Shown here piece by piece: positions 33,355-41,899 of a stretch of 53,127 nt of DNA. The stretch spans positions 1 to 53,127 of the forward strand of contig CAZVME010000016.1 in assembly GCA_964628835.1 (NCBI GenBank), read 5' to 3'. The DNA comes from JAAGZL01 sp964628835. GTDB taxonomy: Bacteria; Pseudomonadota; Gammaproteobacteria; Chromatiales; Chromatiaceae. Positions within the stretch are counted from its first letter, which is position 1, and every line of letters starts with the position of its first letter. The notes below the pieces were generated by a model, which worked only from the letters and a program-made list of their open reading frames with translations, ran no database searches and was not told the DNA's origin. Made by a program: the position numbers and the translations under genes.

Positions 33355-33624
33355 ATGACTCCAGAATCAGTATTGGATATAGGTCAAAGGGCACTGGAAG
33401 TGACCACTCTGCTGGCGGGGGTGATCCTGATTCCGGCACTGGTTGTGGGCCTGGTGGTGGCGATGTTTCAGGCCGCGACCCAGATTAATGAGATGACCCT
33501 TACCTTTATCCCCAAGTTGGTCATAGTGGTGGTGGTGCTGATGATGGCGGGTCCCTGGATGTTACAGCTGATAACAGATTTTACCGTGGGGCTGATCGAG
33601 AGTATCCCCGAGTTGATTGGGTGA
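33355..33624 (+). CDS. fliQ: Flagellar type III export gate protein FliQ
   Basis: FliQ is the 89-residue, two-helix export-gate subunit. The start TPESVLDIGQRALEVTTLLAGVILIPALVVGLVVAMFQAATQINEMTLTFIPKL is unmistakable, including the conserved QAATQINE loop between the two helices. It lies 16 bp after fliP and 26 bp before fliR. Normal in size and sequence. Confidence 0.96.
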   Translation: MTPESVLDIGQRALEVTTLLAGVILIPALVVGLVVAMFQAATQINEMTLTFIPKLVIVVVVLMMAGPWMLQLITDFTVGLIESIPELIG

Positions 33625-33650
33625 TGGAGTCACTTTACAGGTGAACTGGA

Positions 33651-34430
33651 ATGGTCTTTACAGAGGCACAATTAAGCGCATGGTTAGCCGCCTTTCTCTG
33701 GCCGCTGATACGTATCAGCGCCATGATTGCCGCTGCTCCTGTGTTCAGTTCACGTCAGACCCCGGTCCGCCTGCGCATTGGCATATCCTTGCTACTCAGT
33801 TTTATGTTGATGCCGTTGATCCCGCCACCACCGGTAGTGGAAGTGTTCAGCCCCGCTGCCCTGCTTATCACCCTGCAACAGGTGCTTATCGGTCTGGCTA
33901 TGGGTTTTATCTTGCAGATGGTGTTCGGCGCCCTGGTGTTTGGTGGTCAGGCCCTGGCCTACAGTATGGGACTGGGTTTTGCCTCCATGATAGATCCGCA
34001 AAATGGGGTGCAGGTGCCGGTGCTGTCTCAGTACTACATCATACTCTCCACCCTGCTGTTTCTGATCCTGAACGGACATCTGTTTCTATTGGAGATATTG
34101 GCCGAGAGTTTTTACACCCTGCCCATAGGAGTGGATGGGTTGACCCAGGCCAACCTGCAACAGATAGTGTTGTGGGCCAGTCGCATGTTTGCAGGTGGGT
34201 TGCTGATGGCCTTGCCGGCCATAGCAGCACTGCTTCTGGTTAATCTGGGTATGGGTATCATCACGCGCGCCGCCCCCCAGCTGAACATCTTCGCCATCGG
34301 CTTTCCCATGACCATGTTGATCGGGTTTATCCTGATGTGGGCCACTCTGCCCAATGTTTTAGCCAAATTCAGTGAGCTGTTGGAAGAGGCGCTGTCTCTG
34401 ATCAAAAGTCTTGTTCTGGTCACAACCTGA
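33651..34430 (+). CDS. fliR: Flagellar type III export gate protein FliR
   Basis: FliR completes the FliPQR pore and contacts FlhB. The 259-residue protein has six membrane helices. Diagnostic blocks are AAPVFSSRQTPVRLRIGISLLLSFML near the N-terminus, GLAMGFILQMVFGALVFGGQALAYSMGLGFASMIDPQNG in the middle and GIITRAAPQLNIFAIGFPMTMLIGF near the end. It precedes flhB by 11 bp. Confidence 0.96.
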   Translation: MVFTEAQLSAWLAAFLWPLIRISAMIAAAPVFSSRQTPVRLRIGISLLLSFMLMPLIPPPPVVEVFSPAALLITLQQVLIGLAMGFILQMVFGALVFGGQALAYSMGLGFASMIDPQNGVQVPVLSQYYIILSTLLFLILNGHLFLLEILAESFYTLPIGVDGLTQANLQQIVLWASRMFAGGLLMALPAIAALLLVNLGMGIITRAAPQLNIFAIGFPMTMLIGFILMWATLPNVLAKFSELLEEALSLIKSLVLVTT

Positions 34431-34441
34431 GGTAGCTGGTT

Positions 34442-35584
34442 ATGGCAGAAGAGAATAAAGACGGTCAGGAGAAAACAGAACAACCCACAGCGAAGCGTCT
34501 GGAAGACGCCAAGAAAAAGGGCCAGATTGCACGCTCCAAAGAGTTCAATACTATGGCGATTACCCTGGTCGGTGGGATAGCATTGGTCAGTATGAGCACT
34601 CATCTTGGCTCAGGTCTGTGGGACATTATGTCCAGCAACTTTACTATCCCACGTCAGGACATGTATGACCCCGCAGCCATGGTCACCCGGTTGGCCCGCG
34701 CGGTGGAAGATGGACTGTTCATGCTGTTTCCATTCTTCCTGGTGGTGTTGGTGTTGGCGGTAGGCAGTTCCGTGGCGTTGGGTGGAGCGGCCTTTAGCGG
34801 TGAGTCCATGACTCCCAAGCTCAGTAAGCTCAATCCGCTCAAAGGGATCAAACGGGTGTTTTCACTCAAGGGCCTGCTAGAGCTGCTCAAGGCCTTGGCT
34901 AAGTTTCTCCTGGTTGGCAGTGCCACCGGCCTGGTGCTCTGGACCAGCCTGGACTCCTTTCTTGGCCTGAGCCAGATGGAGTTGGGCAAGGCGGTGTCCG
35001 AGATGGGGAGTCTTATCGGTGGCTCATTCGTATTGATTGCATCCACCCTGATATTGATCGCCATGATCGATGTGCCGTTCCAGCTGTGGGAACACAAAAG
35101 GCAGCTCAAGATGAGCCGGCAGGAAGTGCGGGAGGAGATGAAAGATACTGAGGGACGGCCCGAGGTTAAGGGTCGGATCCGAAATCTCCAACGGGAGATT
35201 GCCCAGCGTCGCATGATGGAGGAGATCCCCAAGGCGGATGTGATTGTCACCAACCCCACACACTATGCCATTGCTTTGCGCTATGACCAGGAGAATATGC
35301 TGGCGCCGGAGGTGGTGGCCAAGGGTAAAGGTGTGATTGCCGCCAATATCCGCCGGGTTGGCCTGGAACATGAAGTGCAACTGGTTGAATCCCCCATGCT
35401 GGCTCGCGCCATCTATTTCAATACTGAGATCGGTGAGGCCATTCCCGCTGGCCTATATCTTGCCGTCGCAAAATTGCTGGCCTATGTATTCCAGCTGCGC
35501 ATCTATCGCACAGATGGTGGATTGAGACCGGAAATGCCCACAGATTTAACCATACCGGATGAGTATCAGGTACCAGAACAGTAA
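34442..35584 (+). CDS. flhB: Flagellar export switch protein FlhB
   Basis: FlhB controls the switch from rod/hook to filament substrate export. The 380-residue protein has a hydrophilic N-terminus with EKTEQPTAKRLEDAKKKGQIARSKE, four membrane helices (about 35-215) and a cytosolic domain with the self-cleavage site NPTH in VTNPTHYAIALRYD (about 269-272). The C-terminal block ELEVQLVESP-like (HEVQLVESPMLARAIYFNTEIGEAIP) is intact. It is followed by a good ribosome site that serves a tiny reading frame before flhA. Confidence 0.96.
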   Translation: MAEENKDGQEKTEQPTAKRLEDAKKKGQIARSKEFNTMAITLVGGIALVSMSTHLGSGLWDIMSSNFTIPRQDMYDPAAMVTRLARAVEDGLFMLFPFFLVVLVLAVGSSVALGGAAFSGESMTPKLSKLNPLKGIKRVFSLKGLLELLKALAKFLLVGSATGLVLWTSLDSFLGLSQMELGKAVSEMGSLIGGSFVLIASTLILIAMIDVPFQLWEHKRQLKMSRQEVREEMKDTEGRPEVKGRIRNLQREIAQRRMMEEIPKADVIVTNPTHYAIALRYDQENMLAPEVVAKGKGVIAANIRRVGLEHEVQLVESPMLARAIYFNTEIGEAIPAGLYLAVAKLLAYVFQLRIYRTDGGLRPEMPTDLTIPDEYQVPEQ

Positions 35585-35596
35585 GGAGTTATATCC

Positions 35597-35629
35597 GTGA
35601 ACTGTGCTGTTTTCTGGTCGGAATATTGA
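35597..35629 (+). CDS. Possible 10-codon leader ORF before flhA
   Basis: A GTG at 35597 stands 8 nt after AAGGAG (35583-35588), the best ribosome site in this gap. It opens a frame reading MNCAVFWSEY and stops at TGA 35627-35629, four bases before the flhA ATG at 35634, which itself has only a weak GAG. This layout would fit translational coupling of flhA to a leader peptide. No conservation evidence is available, so chance is possible. Confidence 0.35.
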   Translation: MNCAVFWSEY

Positions 35630-35633
35630 GAAT

Positions 35634-37739
35634 ATGAACACAACTACAATTTTGGAAAATGTAAGGCAGAGTGGAGCCAAGGGCATAGGCGCGCCATTGG
35701 TGCTGATGATGCTCCTGGCCATGGTGGTTATCCCCATGCCCCCCATCGCCCTGGATATGTTTTTCACCTTTAATATTGCCCTCTCTCTGGTGGTGCTACT
35801 GGTGGTGGTCTACACTCAGAGGCCGCTGGATTTCGGGGTATTCCCCAGTTTGCTGTTGATTGCTACCCTGCTGCGCTTGGCCCTGAATGTGGCCTCCACA
35901 CGGGTAGTACTACTGGAAGGCCACAATGGCGGGGATGCTGCGGGTAAGGTAATAGAGGCCTTCGGCTCCTTCGTGATTGGTGGTAACTATGCGGTGGGTC
36001 TGGTGGTGTTCTTTATCCTGGTTATTATCAACTTTGTGGTGGTCACCAAGGGTGCCGGGCGGGTTGCAGAGGTTAGTGCGCGTTTTACCCTGGATGCCAT
36101 GCCGGGTAAACAGATGGCCATTGATGCCGATCTAAACTCTGGTCTGATAAATCAAGATGAGGCCAGAAACCGGCGTGAAGAGGTATCACAGGAGGCAGAC
36201 TTCTACGGGGCCATGGATGGCGCCAGTAAGTTTGTGCGTGGTGATGCCGTAGCCGGCATCCTGATCCTGTTTATCAATATCCTCGGTGGTCTGGGCATTG
36301 GCATGCTCCAGCATGGCCTGGATTTCTCCACTGCTCTGCGCTTCTACACCCTGTTGACCATCGGTGATGGTCTGGTGGCGCAGATCCCGTCCCTACTGCT
36401 CTCAACCTCCGCCGCCATCATCGTCACCCGGGTAGCCAGTACCCAGGATGTTGGCTCCCAGGTAATCAGTCAACTGTTTGCCAACTCAAAATCCCTCGCG
36501 GTTGCGGCCGGGGTTCTAGGCATTATGGGCATAATTCCTGGTATGCCAAACTTTGCTTTTTTGACTTTGGCGCTGGCCGCAGGTGCTGGAGCCTGGTTAA
36601 TTTCCAAGCGTCAGGAAGAAGAGAAAAAACAGGAGATACGAGAGATTGAACCCGAGGCGGCGACACCGCCCAAAGAGCTTACCTGGGATGACGTACAGCC
36701 GGTGGACATCATCGGTCTGGAGGTTGGCTACAGACTCATACCCCTGGTGGACAGAAGTCAGGGCGGGCAGCTTATGGATCGGATCAAAGGGGTGCGTAAA
36801 AAGCTCTCCCAGGAACTGGGGTTTCTGATCCAGCCGGTGCATATCCGGGACAATCTGGACCTCACTCCCAACAGCTATCGCCTTACCCTGCACGGAGCAA
36901 CCGTAGCCGAGGCGGAGATCAGGACCGACCGCGAACTGGCCATCAACCCCGGCCGGGTATTTGGCACCCTACAGGGAGCGGAGACCAAAGACCCTGCCTT
37001 TGGACTGGATGCGGTATGGATCGAACCGGATCAGCGTGATCATGCCCAGAGTCTGGGCTACACCGTGGTGGATTCCAGCACCGTGGTGGCCACCCATCTA
37101 AGTGAGATTATCCAGTCGCACTCCCATGAGCTGCTGGGGCATGAGGAGGTGCAACAGCTGTTGGATGTACTCTCCAAGACGGCGGCCAAACTGGTGGAAG
37201 ACCTAGTGCCTAAGACCTTGTCTCTGGGGCAGATATTGCGGATACTTCAGAACCTGCTGATGGAGAATGTACCCATACGCGATATCCGCACAATCGCCGA
37301 AACATTGGCGGAACATGCAGTGTTGAGTCAAGACACTGGCGTTTTGACGGCTGCGGTAAGGGTCTCCCTGTCGCGCTCAATAGTGCAGCAACTGGTTGGT
37401 CCAACTGAAGAAATTCCTGTGGTGGTGCTAGATCCAAGTCTGGAACAGATATTGCAGCAAGCGTTACTGAGTTCTGAAGATGGTGGGGCCGGGTTCGAGC
37501 CAGGATTGGCGGAACAGATGCAAAAGGCCCTGGCAGAGACCGCAAGTCAGAGGGAGTTGGCGGGTGAGGGAGCGATCCTGCTGGTGGCGGCGCCGATCAG
37601 ACCATGGATCGCCAGGTTTGTTAAGCACAGTGTCCAGGGTATGCAGGTACTCTCCTACAACGAGATACCGGACAACCGACAGATAAAGGTCGTGGCAACT
37701 GTGGGCAAGTCGGGCGCTGAGTTGACGAACGACATGTGA
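35634..37739 (+). CDS. flhA: Flagellar export gate protein FlhA
   Basis: FlhA is the large export-gate subunit that forms a nonameric cytosolic docking ring for substrate-chaperone complexes. The protein is about 701 residues: eight membrane helices in the first 320, including the FHIPEP-type block (MDGASKFVRGDAVAGILILFINILGG, about 200-225), then a four-domain cytosolic part (about 345-701) ending in a TNDM tail. ATG 35634 is used (a GTG at 35604 is in frame but poorly placed). Other blocks typical of FlhA are PLDFGVFPSLLLIATLLRLALNVASTR and TLDAMPGKQMAIDADLNSGLI. Followed by flhF after 70 bp. Confidence 0.96.
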   Translation: MNTTTILENVRQSGAKGIGAPLVLMMLLAMVVIPMPPIALDMFFTFNIALSLVVLLVVVYTQRPLDFGVFPSLLLIATLLRLALNVASTRVVLLEGHNGGDAAGKVIEAFGSFVIGGNYAVGLVVFFILVIINFVVVTKGAGRVAEVSARFTLDAMPGKQMAIDADLNSGLINQDEARNRREEVSQEADFYGAMDGASKFVRGDAVAGILILFINILGGLGIGMLQHGLDFSTALRFYTLLTIGDGLVAQIPSLLLSTSAAIIVTRVASTQDVGSQVISQLFANSKSLAVAAGVLGIMGIIPGMPNFAFLTLALAAGAGAWLISKRQEEEKKQEIREIEPEAATPPKELTWDDVQPVDIIGLEVGYRLIPLVDRSQGGQLMDRIKGVRKKLSQELGFLIQPVHIRDNLDLTPNSYRLTLHGATVAEAEIRTDRELAINPGRVFGTLQGAETKDPAFGLDAVWIEPDQRDHAQSLGYTVVDSSTVVATHLSEIIQSHSHELLGHEEVQQLLDVLSKTAAKLVEDLVPKTLSLGQILRILQNLLMENVPIRDIRTIAETLAEHAVLSQDTGVLTAAVRVSLSRSIVQQLVGPTEEIPVVVLDPSLEQILQQALLSSEDGGAGFEPGLAEQMQKALAETASQRELAGEGAILLVAAPIRPWIARFVKHSVQGMQVLSYNEIPDNRQIKVVATVGKSGAELTNDM

Positions 37740-37809
37740 TAGCAGAGGAAGGGAGCCAGGCAGGTATGGAGACCAGTAACAGGTACATCTGAATTTGGGA
37801 AAGCAGGTT

Positions 37810-39045
37810 ATGAAGATAAAACGTTTTTTTGCAGCAGATATGCGCAATGCCATCCGCCAGGTGCGTGAAACCCTGGGGCCGGATGCAGTGATCCTCTCCA
37901 ATAAGACTGTGGATGGTGGCGTAGAATTGATGGCTGCCCTGGATTTTGATGCGGCGGCATTTGCTGCCCAGCAACCTGCAGTTAAATGTGCCGACAACCG
38001 GCAAAAAGATAGTGTCGTTACCCCGTTTCCACCAGAGGGAAGCAAGCCCGCCGAGACCAAGGCCGAGCCCATTCAACCGAGGGCGCAAAAAATAGAGTGG
38101 AGCCAGGACCCCATTCTCACAGACATGCGCCAGGAGATGCAGGCCCTGCGCCGCATGATGGAGAATGAACTGTCGGAGTTGACCTGGAGGGACATGGGTA
38201 AGCGTAAGCCTGAGGTGCAGGAGCTGTTGCGCCGCTTGATGACGCTGGGACTGAGCCCGGATATCTGCCAGGATCTGGTACACAAATGCAACGGATTTAC
38301 CAATCTTGATCATGGCTGGCGCAAGGCGCTATATTTTCTGGCATCACAGCTTGAGACCACCGGGGATGACCTGCTGGAACATGGTGGCGCCGTGGCCATA
38401 ATTGGCCCTACCGGAGTGGGCAAGACCACCACACTGGCCAAGCTGGCGTCCCGTTATGCCCTGCGTCACGGCAACCGCCATGTGGCGCTGATCTCCACCG
38501 ATAACTATCGCATTGGCGCCCAGGAGCAACTTACCACCTACGCCAGAATCCTGGATGTACCCATGCGCTCAGCAGCAAATGCCGAAGAGTTGAATGTGGC
38601 GCTCAATGTATTTGCGGATAAACGCCTTATCCTCATAGATACGGCAGGCATGAGCCAGCGGGATGTGCGCATCAGTGAGCAACTGAGTCTGCTCAAGGCA
38701 GGTAACAAGAAGGTAAGGAGTTTACTTACCCTGTCTGCCACTACCCAACAAGCAGCCATGCGCCACGCCATAGATGCCTTTGGAGTGGCGGATCCAGATG
38801 CCATGATCCTCACCAAACTGGATGAGGCTGGCTCTCTGGGTGGAGTGCTATCGGCGATAGTGGATAGCAAATTGAAGGTCTCTTATGTAACGGATGGCCA
38901 GAAGGTGCCTGAAGACCTGCATCTGGCGCGTCCACATACCCTGGTAAGCAGGAGCGTCAACTTGGCATACCAGGATAGTGCAGGACTCAGTGAGGAGTTC
39001 CTGGCATTGGCACTGGGAGGAATGAGAGCAGATGCCCATGTCTGA
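37810..39045 (+). CDS. flhF: Polar flagellum placement GTPase FlhF
   Basis: FlhF is an SRP-type GTPase that marks the pole for flagellum assembly. The 411-residue protein has a basic N-terminal start (MKIKRFFAADMRNAIRQVRETLG), a variable B-domain, and N and G domains with P-loop IGPTGVGKTTTLAKLA (about 195-210), SRP-type motifs STDNYRIGAQEQL, DTAGMSQRD and TKLDEAGSLGG, and a VTDGQKVPEDL end. ATG 37810 is used, after GCAGG. The stop overlaps the flhG start by 14 bases. The presence of flhF with flhG suggests a polar flagellum. Confidence 0.95.
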   Translation: MKIKRFFAADMRNAIRQVRETLGPDAVILSNKTVDGGVELMAALDFDAAAFAAQQPAVKCADNRQKDSVVTPFPPEGSKPAETKAEPIQPRAQKIEWSQDPILTDMRQEMQALRRMMENELSELTWRDMGKRKPEVQELLRRLMTLGLSPDICQDLVHKCNGFTNLDHGWRKALYFLASQLETTGDDLLEHGGAVAIIGPTGVGKTTTLAKLASRYALRHGNRHVALISTDNYRIGAQEQLTTYARILDVPMRSAANAEELNVALNVFADKRLILIDTAGMSQRDVRISEQLSLLKAGNKKVRSLLTLSATTQQAAMRHAIDAFGVADPDAMILTKLDEAGSLGGVLSAIVDSKLKVSYVTDGQKVPEDLHLARPHTLVSRSVNLAYQDSAGLSEEFLALALGGMRADAHV

Positions 39046-39919
39046 AGCGAATTTGGATCAGGCTGCAGGACTAAGGCGCATGGTTGAACCTACCCCCATC
39101 CAGGCAATAGCTGTCACCGGTGGCAAGGGTGGTGTTGGCAAAACCAATGTCTCAATCAATCTGGCAGTGGCGATGGCGGATATCGGCAAACGTGTCATGA
39201 TGCTGGATGCAGACCTGGGTCTGGCTAATATTGATGTGGTTTTGGGGCTGCATCCGGAATATGATCTGTCCCACGTGCTGCGGGGCGAACGTACGTTGGA
39301 AGAGGTGGTGATAGAGGGTCCATCCGGTATCAGGATTGTACCTGCGGCCTCAGGTATCAGGCATATGGCGGAGTTGAGCGAAGCTGAGCACGCTGGACTG
39401 ATCCGGGCCTTCAGCGATCTTAGCAATGACCTGGATGTATTGATTGTCGATACAGCAGCCGGCATCTCAGACACGGTAATCAGTTTCAGCCGCGCGGTGC
39501 AGGAGCTGATTGTGGTGGTGTGTGATGAACCAGCCTCAATAACCGATGCCTACGCCCTAATTAAACTGCTGAACCGGGAGTACGGAGTCAGCAGATTCAG
39601 GATTCTGGCAAATATGACCCGCAGCGCCCAGGAGGGTCGAGATCTGTATAAAAAGATGTGTCGGGTAACCGACCGCTATCTGGATGTAATGCTCAGTTAT
39701 GTCGGTAGCATCCCCTTCGATGAGAGTTTGCGCAAAGCGGTCAGAAGCCAGAAGCCGGTGGTGCATGCTTACCCGCGCAGCCGTTCAGCACAAACATTAA
39801 AGAATTTGGCAAAGAAGGTCGATAACTGGCCTGTACCAGATGGGGCAAGCGGACATCTCCAGTTCTTTGTCGAGCAATTAGTTCAATATTCGAGCAAGAA
39901 AGGGGAGATGCAGCTGTGA
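39032..39919 (+). CDS. flhG: Flagellar number regulator FlhG (FleN), MinD-like ATPase
   Basis: FlhG/FleN is a MinD/ParA-type ATPase that limits flagellar number, acting on FlhF and on the master activator FleQ. The 295-residue protein begins with a DQAAGLRRM-like segment that in relatives activates the FlhF GTPase. It has the deviant Walker A VTGGKGGVGKTNVSINLAV (about 28-46), switch regions DADLGLANIDVVLGL and VDTAAGISDTV, and a C-terminal amphipathic region for membrane contact. It overlaps flhF by 14 bases and fliA by 4 bases. An alternative ATG at 39038 differs by two residues. Confidence 0.94.
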   Translation: MPMSEANLDQAAGLRRMVEPTPIQAIAVTGGKGGVGKTNVSINLAVAMADIGKRVMMLDADLGLANIDVVLGLHPEYDLSHVLRGERTLEEVVIEGPSGIRIVPAASGIRHMAELSEAEHAGLIRAFSDLSNDLDVLIVDTAAGISDTVISFSRAVQELIVVVCDEPASITDAYALIKLLNREYGVSRFRILANMTRSAQEGRDLYKKMCRVTDRYLDVMLSYVGSIPFDESLRKAVRSQKPVVHAYPRSRSAQTLKNLAKKVDNWPVPDGASGHLQFFVEQLVQYSSKKGEMQL

Positions 39920-40659
39920 AAGGTTTAGCGGCGTACAGTTCAGTTCAGGACCAAGATGCCGATACCCTTGTAAACCAGCACGCTCCATTGGTAAAACGGA
40001 TCGCCTATCACATGGTGAACCGGCTGCCGTCAAGTGTACAGGTTGATGATTTGATCCAGGCGGGAATGATTGGGCTGCTCGAGGCAAGTCGGAATTATGA
40101 TCAGAGCAGAGGGGCAAGCTTTGAGACCTATGCGGGGATTCGGATTCGTGGCTCCATGCTGGATGAGATCCGGCGCAGCGACTGGACACCCAGGTCGGTG
40201 CACCGCAAGGCCAGGATGGTATCAGACGCTATGCGAGATATTGAGAATGAACAAGGGCGGGATGCCCGTGATGTGGAAGTGGCTGAGGCCATGGGGCTGA
40301 CACTGGAGGATTACCACAAGATTCTATTGGACTCATCAGGTTGCAGGGTTTTCAGTGTGGAGGAGCTGCGTGTGGTAGGAGAGCTCCCTATAGCTGAGTC
40401 CGATTGCTCCACCATCGGGCCACTGGATGGGTTCCAAAAAAGTGAGTTTAAGGATTCATTGGCAGAGGCCATATCTGGCCTGCCGGAGAGGGAGAGACTG
40501 GTTATCGCCCTCTACTACGATGAGGAGATGAATCTACGGGAGATCGGCCAGGTATTGGGAGTAACGGAATCAAGGGCATGTCAGATCCACAGTCAGGCAA
40601 CCTTTAGACTACGTTCCAGACTCACGGAGTGGTTATCAGAAGACGAAGACCAAACCTGA
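39916..40659 (+). CDS. fliA: Flagellar sigma factor FliA (sigma-28)
   Basis: FliA directs RNA polymerase to late flagellar and chemotaxis genes. The 247-residue protein has region 2 (about 22-95: LVKRIAYHMVNRLPSSVQVDDLIQAGMIGLLEA and FETYAGIRIRGSMLDEIRRSDW), region 3 (about 98-150) and region 4 (about 190-240: LPERERLVIALYYDEEMNLREIGQVLGVTESRACQIHSQA). The start is GTG (GTGAAAGG), overlapping the flhG stop by four bases. It is followed by an 83-bp gap before cheY. Confidence 0.95.
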   Translation: MKGLAAYSSVQDQDADTLVNQHAPLVKRIAYHMVNRLPSSVQVDDLIQAGMIGLLEASRNYDQSRGASFETYAGIRIRGSMLDEIRRSDWTPRSVHRKARMVSDAMRDIENEQGRDARDVEVAEAMGLTLEDYHKILLDSSGCRVFSVEELRVVGELPIAESDCSTIGPLDGFQKSEFKDSLAEAISGLPERERLVIALYYDEEMNLREIGQVLGVTESRACQIHSQATFRLRSRLTEWLSEDEDQT

Positions 40660-40742
40660 ATAACATTGGTCCATGAACTGACCGGACCGATGTTAAAGAG
40701 TTACAACATGATTTGATTTAGCAGTTCGCTTAGGAGGTTGTT

Positions 40743-41129
40743 TTGGATAAAAACATGAAGATTCTAGTTGTGGATGATTTCTCCACAATGAGGCGGATAA
40801 TAAAAAATCTGCTCAGGGATCTTGGCTTCACTAACACTGAAGAAGCTGACGACGGAGTCACTGCTTTGCCAATGTTACAGACAGGCAGATTTGATTTCCT
40901 GGTAACTGACTGGAATATGCCTGGAATGACTGGCCTGGATCTGCTGAAGGAGGTACGAAAAGACGCCAATCTGGTAAGCATGCCGGTATTGATGGTGACT
41001 GCAGAGTCAAAACGTGAGCAGATTATTGAAGCAGCGCAAGCTGGGGTCAATGGTTACGTGGTAAAGCCATTCACTGCCGCAACCCTGAAAGAGAAGATCG
41101 ACAAGATCTTTGAACGGGTGGAGAGTTGA
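40743..41129 (+). CDS. cheY: Chemotaxis response regulator CheY
   Basis: CheY is the diffusible single-domain response regulator that binds FliM when phosphorylated. The protein has the acidic pair in VVDDFSTMRR, the phospho-acceptor Asp in FLVTDWNMPGMTG (about 61), the conserved Thr in LMVTAESKRE (about 91) and Lys in VVKPFTA (about 113). The TTG start at 40743 is favoured because AGGAGG lies 5 nt upstream; ATG 40755 would be 17 nt from it, though relatives often begin at MKILVVDD. The 83-bp gap before it may contain a promoter, but no clear sigma-28 match is found. CheZ follows after 26 bp. Confidence 0.95.
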   Translation: MDKNMKILVVDDFSTMRRIIKNLLRDLGFTNTEEADDGVTALPMLQTGRFDFLVTDWNMPGMTGLDLLKEVRKDANLVSMPVLMVTAESKREQIIEAAQAGVNGYVVKPFTAATLKEKIDKIFERVES

Positions 41130-41155
41130 TATGCAGATAGTGCAGGAGACCAGCA

Positions 41156-41887
41156 ATGGTTAATAAGGAAACAAGAAATGAGCTATTGGAAAAGGCAAAG
41201 CAACTGGTGGCCTTTTTGGAGGCAGGGGATGATGAAGCCGCCAGCAATACGCTAGAGCATCTGGCAGACTTTTCTGAGAGTAATCTGTTTCGTGAAGTGG
41301 GACGCCTTACCCGCGAGTTGCATGAAGCGATAAATGGCTTTCTTCTGGATGCCAGGATTACCGATCTGGCACAACGTGAGATCCCAGACGCCAGTGAACG
41401 TCTGGCCTATGTAATAACCATGACAGAGAAATCCGCCAACACCACCCTGGGTGCGGTGGAAGAGAGTCTGCCCCTGGCCGATGAGCTGGGTGAAAGTGCG
41501 GTTGAACTCTCGGGCAAATGGGATCTGTTTAAAGAAAGAAAAATGACAGTGGACGACTTCCGCATCCTGAGTGGAGATCTGACCGACTTTCTTAATATTG
41601 CAAAGAGCCACTCCACAAATTTGCACAGCAACCTCTCCTCGGTCCTGTTGGCGCAGGATTTTCAAGACCTCACCGGACAAATTATTCGTCAGGTAATCGC
41701 CCTGGTAACAGATATCGAAGACAAGCTGGTACAGTTGGTCCGTATATCTGGCGCCAAGATGCCAGAGAAAAAACATGAACCGGATGAAAATAAACTGGAA
41801 GGTCCCGTGGTGCCTGGTGTGGATCAGGGCGATGTGGTACAGGGTCAGGACAATGTAGATGACCTGTTGTCTAGTCTAGGATTTTAG
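41156..41887 (+). CDS. cheZ: CheY-phosphate phosphatase CheZ
   Basis: CheZ removes the phosphate from CheY-P. The 243-residue helical protein has the active-site helix containing LAQDFQDLTGQIIRQV (catalytic Gln in QDLTGQ, about 171) and the C-terminal CheY-binding tail DNVDDLLSSLGF. A long hairpin of helices with ESLPLADELG in between fits the CheZ dimer. It lies 26 bp after cheY and 12 bp before cheA. Confidence 0.94.
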   Translation: MVNKETRNELLEKAKQLVAFLEAGDDEAASNTLEHLADFSESNLFREVGRLTRELHEAINGFLLDARITDLAQREIPDASERLAYVITMTEKSANTTLGAVEESLPLADELGESAVELSGKWDLFKERKMTVDDFRILSGDLTDFLNIAKSHSTNLHSNLSSVLLAQDFQDLTGQIIRQVIALVTDIEDKLVQLVRISGAKMPEKKHEPDENKLEGPVVPGVDQGDVVQGQDNVDDLLSSLGF

Positions 41888-41899
41888 AGGTCAGAGATA

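Noticed and set aside
33617..34243. 208-residue plus-strand frame overlapping fliR
   Set aside because: It is another frame of fliR, which is a clear six-helix export-gate protein.
40660..40742. Sigma-28 promoter before cheY
   Set aside because: A TTAAAGAG word is present but no GCCGATAA-like -10 follows at the right distance.
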